NCBI RefSeq assembly: GCF_000003815.2
Contig: NC_049979.1
Span: forward strand, 1,316,848 to 1,380,847
From: Branchiostoma floridae
Taxonomy: Eukaryota > Chordata > Leptocardii > Amphioxiformes > Branchiostomatidae
Direction of reading: 5' to 3'
DNA length: 64,000 bases
Of this stretch, positions 57,101-64,000 are shown piece after piece; the first letter of the stretch is position 1, and every line of letters starts with the position of its first letter. The notes below the pieces were generated by a model. That model saw only the letters and a program-made list of their open reading frames with translations. It was not told where the DNA came from and did no database searches. The translations under genes and the position numbers were made by a program.

Positions 57101-60100
57101 TTTCTCAGGTGGGTATGACATAAATAAAATACAACGTGTTGTATTCTATATATATATATATATATATATTGTGCAGTCGGTATAACTGATATTTGGTGTG
57201 ACCCAACGTCTTCTGTCCCACCGCTGCCACCAGTGTTGGCTTTAGGAAGGAGATCCACTCTGACTCGTGTCATGGGTGAGACTGACATGGGATATCCGGG
57301 TCCTTCTCTCTTTACTGGATCTAATTCACATCAGATGTCACAATATTACTGCCATGTGCTAACTGACCACACATGGCGTACCGCTACACAAGTATTACCT
57401 TCAGGAGCTACACACCAGTATCTTTATTTTTAGAAAGCTATATATTAAGCTGAAACGCCAGATGACATTGCATAGCAGTTGAAGAAGTAAAAAGGACCAA
57501 ATACCGTCTTAAGGTGTTTAGAAACATCTTAACTCGTCTTTTTAGAGTCGTACAGGCATTGGAGGCATTTGCTGATACAGTGGCACTGACCACAGAGAAG
57601 TACACCGCCGTGCGGCCAGGGGTGGCATTGCAGGCAGCTGACATCAGTCCAGAGGAGTTGGACAAGGGGCAAGGTTAGCATTGACTGGATAGTGTCCTGT
57701 CATCATAACGTCGTTAATCAAACAAAGAGTAGCATTTTTTAATTCCTGATATACCTGGTAAAACAATACAACGTAGAAGTAGTAGTCCACAGTGTTTTGT
57801 CGTTGCATTGGTCTAAACTACTCTTCAAGCAGAAGTTTGGCTACGGCTGTTGTATAGGTGTTTTTATCGGGCTGAATCCGTTTTCTCTCATAGTTCATTT
57901 CACCATTTTATTTCCCATTTATCGAAGTATTTCGTTACTCGAGTGTTTCGCTTGGAGCGACGAGACAATGTGTTACTTTCTTCAGGATTTGCCTTCTTTC
58001 TGAGTGGAGACGATTCTAACAGCTTGAAGGAAGGCAATGTTAGGAGCTTCAGTACTGAGGACGTTACGGGCTTTGTGCGAACTGCCGATATCTCCATTTC
58101 GATACCTCCGAACATCTCAAGTCTCATACAGATCAACAACACATCAGGTACTTTCTGGTGAATTGGACTGATATCCATGAGATTGTTGTGCATTCTGCAC
58201 AGTTTCTGCTCCATTTAAGTCCATAGAGGTAGAGTTACTTTAGTAATGGGGTAAAATTATCATTCCACGGCTATATATACATATTAGTTGATACCATCAC
58301 TCTCAGTTATCATTAGTCAGAATACAAAGGTGCAGCCGACACTGATGCAAAATGATGTCGAACTCATAGATACATGTCTGAAGTTAAGGGACCCTCTGTT
58401 ACAGTTTTAAAGTCTTTTGTCGTGGAATTCATCACCAAGTATTAGTGATGATGCCACGGTCGCGAAACAGATCAATCAGCCGTCACCGAAAATCTAAGGA
58501 GACCCCAAGGAGTTTTTTTCTCTCCCTCTCCCTGCAGAAGTCCGTCTGAGTTACACCCTCTACAACAGCAGCAGCCTGTTTGTGCAGACTTCCCAGGGTG
58601 CAGCGGGACCTTCCCAGGATGCAGTGGGAACGCGCATCATCGGCGGGAGAATCGCAGGGAGGCGGGTCAAGAACCTGCCCGAACCGGTCATCATCAACTT
58701 TGCACCCTTACAGGTAGCCTCATCCTGTCTGGATGTACCCTACTTTCTCAACCGTCACAGGCACAGCCCTGCTTATAAATATCAATGAGCTTACCCTTCT
58801 ATATGCGAGATCCGTTTTGAAAACTGAAGGGCCTTTTCTCTGATTGGCTGGCAGCTGGTTATTGGCAAAGCCTACAGGAACTAAGAGTGACGGTTGAGAT
58901 AGCGGCAGGGTACATCCAGACATGTCCCTGCGTATGAGGATGGGTAGCCGGGGTGTCACCGTATTCTAACTACGGTTCGCTCCTCAGATTGCTTCTATGA
59001 CGGAGCCCGTTTGCATTTTTTCTACTTCGGCTCTTTGCGTCTCAGAAGACGGTCAGCAGCTTCAGTCTGTCTCTGCCTCAGTCAGGTGCAGGTTACTCTG
59101 TGTAGTCCTGCCTTGGCAATGCATCTTACGGCTTCTACTTCTACTGTCAGCCAGTCTATACAGACTATGAATCTACGCAAAGGAACTCTTAGGGGCCAAT
59201 CAGTCAAATTTTAGGATGGCAGTCTCTACCGCAGAATGTGCAGATAAATACTTGACCTGTATTCATCCTTTTCCTATATGTCTTGCTTCCAAAAACTTAC
59301 TTTCACGGACAACCTTGTACATCTGTGTGCAATGCCGTTATTTCTCATTTGGTATTTAGATGTTTGCCCAGAAGGTTTTGTGTTCTTTTTATCATCTACT
59401 CCTTTCCCTTATCTTATTCATTTTGAGATTAGTCTGATTTGATTTGATTTCATATTTTTTAGAATTTCCTTCCCGAAGACGTGAAAGGGGTCAGGTGTGT
59501 GTTTTGGGACTTTGATGCCGAGTCAGGACAAGGGGCGTGGTCGACTGAAGGGTGTGAGAGCACGGGCGAGGAAAATGGACTGTACACCTGTGCCTGTAAC
59601 CACCTCACCAACTTCGCGGCAATCTTTGTAAGACCCCCATTTTACTAAACGGCGATCGCGCTACAACCATGTTGCGACCACAATTATATTTTTGCACCAT
59701 TGACTTCATAATTTAAAATTGTAAAATTTTTAAAAATAGTGAAAAGACCACAAAATACCAACAACGTGAAAAGGATGTTTTCTTTTCAATTGTGAAATTC
59801 TTATATGGCCTCCTTCAGTCAATACTAACCATTGTAAATTCCCAATCAACATCAGACCACATAGCCACATGGGGGAACATTTGTAAGCTGACTCAGGTCT
59901 GTTGCAAAGTTCTTTTCTGCATAGTAATGAAGTTAGAAAGGACATTCGGAAGTCCGATGCCAGTCACGCTTAAAAAACATTCGATACTCCCAAAAGTCAC
60001 CTCAGAGCCAATCATCACAGCCTTCGGGTATATTCTACTCTACAAACTGTCTATCGTCTTCCTATCTTCAGGACGTGTTTGGTGTGGGTTTCGGAGTACA

Positions 60101-62112
60101 CGAGAGGCCGCTAGAGGTCATCACTATTGTGGGCTGCGTCGTGTCCATCGTTTGTCTGGTCCTCACCTTACTCTCTTTTATCGTCACAAGGTAGGGAACA
60201 GCTGCCTTATACATGTATCTCAACAACTCGATCTAGAATGAAAACAAATCCCACATACGAAGTTAAATGTTGGCGGGCATATCGTTCAGAAGAATACTTA
60301 TTATGGATAATATTCTTAATTGACAACGCTTAAGACAGTGTAAAGGTTTTGTTTTCCGTGCAATTTCAAGGCTGGTTTTCATCCTGAAAGTACCATTGAG
60401 ACAAGCGTTAACATTTTTATGAGGTCCATCGTGCCATCTAGATGGCAATTCTGTTGTATCCATCCGGTGGTAACATCAAACCAGAAGACTAGAGTAGAGC
60501 CTAACAACGGTCATATATTTCTTAGCACCATGTATGTCTCCAAGCAAAGGGCGGCGCCCGTCTTTTTCTTTAGGAATTGGGCCACACAGTTGTACAAACA
60601 CAGATGGTACTTAATCCTACAGTAAGTAGAGTGCTAAGAAGAGAAGCAGAATGTACCATGTTTCATTACGTTAGCATTAAATGGATCACATATTAATAAT
60701 AATTCCAGGAACTACAAACGCCGCTCCAGCACAGGCCATGCCAGGAACCAGCGGCTCGTCCTCATCAACCTCTGCGTGGCTCTGCTGGCCATTCTCGTCA
60801 TCTTCCTCGCTGGCATCAACCAGACGGCGTCTCCCATTGGCTGCATGGTGGTGGCCGCGTTCTTACACTACTTCCTATTGGCTGCCTTGATGTGGATGGC
60901 GGTGGAGGCCGTTAACATATACCTCGCCGTTGTGGTAGTGTTTGACCATCACGTGTCTGAGAACTTCGTCATCAGGGCTGCAGCAGTAGCATGGGGTGAG
61001 GGATTTTCTAATTCACAAACCACCTGAAAGGGGTACTGAACCCCAGAAGCAGATCTTGTTTTCCAGGATCCGTTCTTTTGCATTATAAAAGTTTAAAACA
61101 CTTCGAAAAGCGATTTCGATAACACATCCCAAATTAGCGTGTTAAGACGACTTGAACCATCCAAAACCTACACAACTCCTAACACATTCTTAAGTGCATT
61201 AGTAAAAGTACCAAACTTAAAACAAAAGCATGTTTCGTAAACTAGGCGATGTGACATAATGGACACGTGACTTCAACATTAAAATTAGTTAACGTTTCTT
61301 GCTGCGCTAAATGTAGTCCTTGTCGTTACCCTGCCTTAAGAAAAGTTCATTTTTCAGCAACAAGTGTGTTTTCATACATTTGTCCAGGGTTTCCCCTTGT
61401 CGCCACGGTGTTGACTGTGGGACCCTCAGGTGTCTACCAGTACAGGATGAAGGACAAGTAAGTTATAAAGTCAAAGGCATCCTCATAATGATCACTGCTC
61501 ACTTTGAAATTCGTACTTCTACTTCATGTGGAGATGTCATCCAAATAATCGTTACTTCGAGATCCTGTTACATAGCAAGTTGGTATTGCAATTTGCATCC
61601 ATTCTCACCTGTACTAGTGACCACCTTGTTGATACATAGTCTATGATCTCTGCAAAATAGCCACCAGGTCATTGTGGTCCCTGTTAATTGGTCCTTTTGA
61701 ATATAATTTGAAAGAGTACAAAATCAGCCTTAAAAATGGAATTTATGAAATTTGAAAAATATTTCATGGGAGTCATGCAGCCTCTCTCTCATTGCTCGAG
61801 GCCATTGGTTGGCCTGCTCATTATAATAGGATCGGCCCATGAGTATCTTGAATGGCAGATAGCAACAGGAAAGCATAGCTGAATAAAACGTTTTATTTTC
61901 TCTAATGTTTTGCTTCCAGTTGCTGGTTGGCACAAACACCCCTGATTTATGCCTTCCTGCTCCCGGCGGGTCTCATCCTACTGTTCAACTTGCTGGTTTT
62001 CGTCATCGTCATGTGCAAACTGGTCCGGGACGAGAAGGAACTCAAACAGCTCAGAGGTGGATATGAAAAAAAACAGCCAGCGCCACACACGCACACAGGC
62101 ACACACGCGCAT

Positions 62113-62152
<40 letters not shown>

Positions 62153-62864
62153 TACACAACACGACACACACATACAAGAACAAACTTTCTTTGGTTTTGC
62201 CTCAAAATCACTTAAAAGTCACTACTTAAAAAAAATCATTCAATCCACTAATACAACATCAGTAACCCCAAATGTGTTTGCACACCCAAGATATTCAGAT
62301 GTTCAAGACATTCTTGTTGCCACTGTCTCACTGCCTGAAAAGATGGGACCTTTCCAAAACTTTTCTATTGTATCTTGAGTAAATGTTACCTTTTGCATCT
62401 TATTGCCGGGATGTCTATTCTTCATCGACGTATGAGGGTTGACGATATATGTTTTATGTGCAGGTGCTAAGATCAAAGAGGCCGACCGTTACTGGATAAT
62501 CCGCCAGATCCGCCGAGCCTTCAGCATCATGGCTCTGTTTGGTCTCACCTGGCTGTTCGGCTTCTTCGTCATCAACGACGCGCGCGCCGTGTTCGCCTAC
62601 CTGTTCTGCATCTTCAACACCCTCCAAGGCCTCTTCATCTTCATCTTCCACTGCGTGATGCGGGAGGACATGAAGAAGTGGTGGAGGAAGCTGCGGAACA
62701 TGGCGGTACCGTGCAGCTACAGGGGAGGGAAGAAGCATGGTCTGTACGATGTCAGTGGGAGAAGAACGTCTCTTTCTTCCTCTAGTGTACACACGTCACA
62801 GACAACGCTTGTACGGCTGAGCTCTTTCTCATACAATAGCAAACCTGATGGTGAGCCGCTGTAG
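47359..62864 (+). CDS. Adhesion GPCR 2: CUB-SRCR-mucin-EGF-SEA-HormR-GAIN-7TM (ADGRG6-like)
   Basis: The spliced frame is 4224 nt, 1407 residues, 24 GT-AG in-phase exons: 47359-47666, 48070-48188, 49128-49358, 49475-49606, 52050-52151, 52647-53336, 53660-53740, 54007-54123, 54483-54595, 54701-54759, 55041-55207, 55539-55652, 56028-56134, 56466-56609, 56840-56934, 57546-57673, 57986-58147, 58538-58713, 59463-59627, 60072-60190, 60709-60995, 61388-61457, 61920-62056, 62464-62864. Domains by residue: signal peptide ~1-30, CUB ~34-142, SRCR ~155-263, Thr/Ser stalk with repeat ~264-554, EGF 555-593, SEA 594-706, HormR ~707-780, GAIN/GPS ~781-1070, 7TM ~1075-1345, tail to 1407. The tail holds RRTSLSSSS, a candidate basophilic-kinase site. 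From the EGF exon on, exon lengths and phases equal those of receptor 1 except the last exon. AATAAA at 63059-63064 may be the polyadenylation signal. Confidence 0.92.
48420..48690. repeat. 27-bp minisatellite in the CUB-SRCR intron
   Basis: About ten copies of GTGAAAGATAATTGTGTTGT plus ATGTTTG, the first truncated and one variant (CGTGAAGCATAATTGTG). The unit is a multiple of three and stop-free in several frames on both strands, so it mimics coding repeats. It is within an intron by the splice model. Confidence 0.95.
49128..49606 (+). CDS. SRCR domain exons of receptor 2
   Basis: Two exons (49128-49358, 49475-49606). IRLVGGSSPNEGRVEV, WGTVCDDHFG, ICRMLGYSG, YMDDLHCTGTERSLFDCGY and NCDHREDAGVVC follow the SRCR pattern. 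Six cysteines and a two-exon structure fit the group A class. A short Thr/Ser/Pro linker (TTAPVTATPSPT) precedes it. Confidence 0.95.
49804..49990 (+). repeat. Dispersed repeat, also at 30364-30540
   Basis: Same sequence landmarks as the copy in receptor 1, with a longer A-run and a small insertion (GACAACTGCGATGCTTTA). Confidence 0.7.
50650..51660. repeat. Intronic repeat in two tandem diverged copies, period about 543 bp
   Basis: CTATCTACCACTCAAAAATC starts near 50753 and again near 51298. Both are followed by GACCACAGCATGT, TGCTGCAGTACC, GGAGCCGCTA-like, AGACTTCTCGAGTTATGC-like, GCGGACGCACAC and CTACGCCAACCAT. A leading module GATTATGCAAATTAGCTGTT occurs near 50690 and 51122. No coding potential; family not identified. 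Confidence 0.8.
52050..53740 (+). CDS. Mucin-like stalk exons of receptor 2
   Basis: Three phase 1-1 exons (52050-52151, 52647-53336, 53660-53740). The first encodes PTVGQRSTVSTPTVLTSTAT, then TRTACTVTQST. The second encodes the 11-residue repeat array and ends TSRATTRTASTAAQST. The shared ends show that the first two exons are tandem duplicates and that the array grew inside the second. Very rich in Thr, Ser and Pro, so dense O-glycosylation and an extended rod are expected. Confidence 0.88.
52658..53251 (+). repeat. Coding minisatellite: 18 copies of 33 bp (11 residues)
   Basis: Unit ACGGTGGGGCAGACGCCAAC plus TGTAAGCACCGCG, translated TVGQTPTVSTA, with variants TVGQTPTGSTP, TVGQTPTGSTA, TVGQTSTVSTA and TVGQTPTGSTL. 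Near-identity between units means recent homogenisation, and copy number is likely polymorphic. The antisense strand is also open across the array. Confidence 0.97.
54007..54123 (+). CDS. EGF-like exon of receptor 2
   Basis: VDHCRLDPCVNGTCSSG, then FTCTCDYGYGGETC. Same length and phase as 32354-32470. Upstream intron sequence (CAAACTTCAATA, TTCCCCATGT) is shared, marking the point where the two receptor loci become alignable. Confidence 0.92.
54483..55207 (+). CDS. SEA domain exons of receptor 2
   Basis: Exons 54483-54595, 54701-54759 and 55041-55207. LAGEVFTDDLKDMSHPRFQ, LARAIESE, TRFRMGSVIATVDMEF and LGNLSVNKVDAVLSPG. The G-S-V turn is kept in both receptors. Confidence 0.85.
55539..56134 (+). 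CDS. HormR-like exons of receptor 2
   Basis: Exons 55539-55652 and 56028-56134. YCKEEVVETEAGLVYFPRAD, HCNSSAEN, FCRITTGRTAVWDPPVLLTC. Four cysteines, as in receptor 1. Confidence 0.7.
55755..55985 (-). mobile_element. SINE of the second family, counterpart of 34340-34655
   Basis: Minus-strand head with GTCGTGAGTTCGATCC, and a body with GCCGAGTGACGAGCAG-like and TTGGGCCACACAAA-like segments, in the intron between the two HormR exons. It is more eroded than its counterpart. Confidence 0.65.
56466..58713 (+). CDS. GAIN domain exons of receptor 2 (before the GPS exon)
   Basis: Exons 56466-56609, 56840-56934, 57546-57673, 57986-58147 and 58538-58713, identical in length to those of receptor 1. 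The last ends NLPEPVIINFAPLQ directly at the donor GTAGCC, into which a MITE has inserted. Confidence 0.87.
58721..58942. mobile_element. hAT-like MITE inserted in a 5' splice site of receptor 2
   Basis: Same family as 23164-23419, in opposite orientation: arms with CATCC, TGTCTGGATGTACCCTAC, and backwards CATCCTCATACGCAGGGACA; interior CTTATAAATATCAATGAGC and CTCTGATTGGCTGG. The target duplication is GGTAGCCT on the left and GGTAGCCG on the right. Receptor 1 shows the empty site (CAGGTAGCCTAGGTGTC). The left duplicate includes the last exon base and the donor. Confidence 0.92.
59463..59627 (+). CDS. GPS exon of receptor 2
   Basis: CVFWDFDAESGQGAWSTEGC, then TCACNHLTNFAAIF. An intact HL-T cleavage site and the same Stachel-type start as receptor 1. 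Confidence 0.95.
60072..62864 (+). CDS. Seven-transmembrane and tail exons of receptor 2
   Basis: Exons 60072-60190, 60709-60995, 61388-61457, 61920-62056 and 62464-62864. TM1 VITIVGCVVSIVCLVLTLLS; the TM2-3 exon with WMAVEAVNIYLAVVVVF; CWLAQTPLIYAF before TM5; FGLTWLFGFFVI TM6; IFNTLQGLFIFIFHCVM TM7. The undisturbed tail runs from WWRKLRNMAVPCSYRGG to KPDGEPL and gives the ancestral state for receptor 1. Confidence 0.95.
60545..60665 (-). mobile_element. Headless SINE fragment, counterpart of 40220-40345
   Basis: GGGCGGCGCCCGTCT, GGGCCACACAGTTGTACAAA and GTGCTAAGAAGAGAAGC in the TM1-TM2 intron, at the same place as in receptor 1. Confidence 0.7.
62095..62160. repeat. CA microsatellite in the TM5-TM6 intron
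   Basis: CA repeats beginning about 40 bases after the donor. Receptor 1 has a short CA/TA tract at the same position (about 41868-41905). Confidence 0.9.
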
Positions 62865-64000
62865 TAACAATCACGTCGAGTTGTTTTTAGTAGGTCGTAC
62901 TGGGAGGGGAAATGCGGTGTTAAAACGAATATATAACGCATTTTACAAACATAAGGATATTATCATAAGAAAAAGTTATAATAATCATATACCAGAACAA
63001 AAAGAAGATATATATCACACAATCAATAATACATAAATATGATTGTTATGAAAGGCAAAATAAAACTGAATACAAAACATGTAAATTTATTTTTACACAG
63101 AGATACATAGACAAAGATTTAGCAATCACTAACAATAAAATGGTAATGAACGATAATCAGGCTCCACTGTCCACCGTGGAATACAAATCTGGAACAACCC
63201 TCAGATAATTACACAAACTTCTCTTTTCTAAACGTTAAAAGTAACCTAAAAACCTATCTGATAAACCATGATCCTAGCCCCTATAATAGACTCAGTTCAG
63301 ATCGTATCTTAAAGCATTATCCGTATGTATCGTTATAACATATGATGTTTTATTTTACTTAATGGTTTATCGATTATAATCATTTTCATTATGTATAGAG
63401 GAGGAGGGCCTAGTGTAAGATATATACGCTTATCTCTCCACGTTTCTCTGTTTATCATTATTATCATTGTTTAATGAATATCTAATGAAGACCATCATGC
63501 AATCTTGAAATTTCTTGTTGTTCAAATGAATAAACAATGAAATAATAAATAAATAATCAGGCATGTCTTTACTCTACTGTAGAGAAAACGCTATTCAGCA
63601 TATACGTGGTATGTGTGAGGACCAGCATGTCAAGCCCGACAACATTGAATATTAATATTATTAGAGTTAAGCGGTGAAACAGGACCACACTCCACACTTT
63701 GATCTACTTCTTGGCATTCTTCAGCCTTTCTCTCAAAGTTACTGTAAGTGACCTGCTCGAGTCTCACACACAGACTATATAAACTACACTCTGTTCTCGT
63801 ATATTATGTCCAGAGGTGAGTTTCTGACCTGCTTACGTCTTGAATATCTAACGAAGACCCTTATGCCACCTTGTTAGATCTCTCTGACACATACAGTGTA
63901 CATGACCTGTGCATCTGTTGGTTGTTTATCTAGTAGGAACCATATTTTGTAATACCTTATATTGTATACGTCTAGACAATGAAATGGTAGAAGGCAGTGA
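62865..64000. other. 3' flank of receptor 2 with a LINE remnant
   Basis: AATAAA at 63059-63064 is a likely polyadenylation signal for receptor 2. Nothing gene-like is seen after the LINE fragment that ends near 63545. Confidence 0.5.
63150..63560 (+). mobile_element. 5'-truncated non-LTR retrotransposon 3' end
   Basis: A short open stretch from about 63177 reads WNTNLEQPSDNYTNFSFLNV, then KSNLKTYLINHDPSPYNR. This is like the carboxy end of LINE reverse-transcriptase proteins (W-N, spaced F and LK motifs). It is followed by an AT-rich 3' region and an AATAAATAAATAATC tail. The clade is not assigned. Confidence 0.55.

Overview
The window is animal nuclear DNA, most likely from a lancelet (Branchiostoma). 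The reasons are GT-AG introns throughout, dense tRNA-derived SINEs and small inverted-repeat transposons, TG/CA microsatellites, scaffold gaps, and adhesion GPCRs with the domain-rich ectodomains typical of cephalochordates. The phylum is inferred from gene content; no marker gene fixes the species.

Layout. (1) 1.3-4.4 kb, minus strand: a leucine-rich-repeat single-pass membrane protein with a long repetitive cytoplasmic tail. Decayed extra tail repeats lie beyond its stop. (2) 4.4-13.2 kb: intergenic, with SINE and LINE debris, two gaps, a duplicated non-coding block and an 891-bp inverted-repeat transposon inserted in one of the two block copies. (3) 13.3-16.9 kb, minus strand: a four-exon alpha-2,8-sialyltransferase whose last exon has a gap and a one-base frameshift. 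(4) 17.4-23.0 kb, plus strand: a complete eight-exon tRNA 2'-phosphotransferase (TRPT1), head-to-head with the sialyltransferase. (5) 24.4-63 kb, plus strand: a tandem duplication of about 20 kb carrying two adhesion GPCR genes that I could splice by eye into uninterrupted frames of 1075 and 1407 residues.

The two receptors share, exon for exon and phase for phase, an EGF-SEA-HormR-GAIN/GPS-7TM half, and their upstream regions share a block with a probable untranslated first exon. Their N-terminal modules differ: the first has a pentraxin domain, the second a CUB domain, an SRCR domain and an 18-copy mucin-like repeat. CUB and pentraxin are the two N-terminal domains of the vertebrate ADGRG6/GPR126 ectodomain (CUB-PTX-SEA-HormR-GAIN). 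The tandem pair therefore appears to have divided, or reassembled, that architecture. In the first receptor a transposon end sits in the last coding exon and supplies a new 38-residue C-terminus, with the old tail stranded downstream. In the second a hAT-like MITE landed within the 5' splice site of a GAIN exon and duplicated that site.

All gene models were assembled from splice signals, phase agreement and family motifs. No expression data or database search was available.
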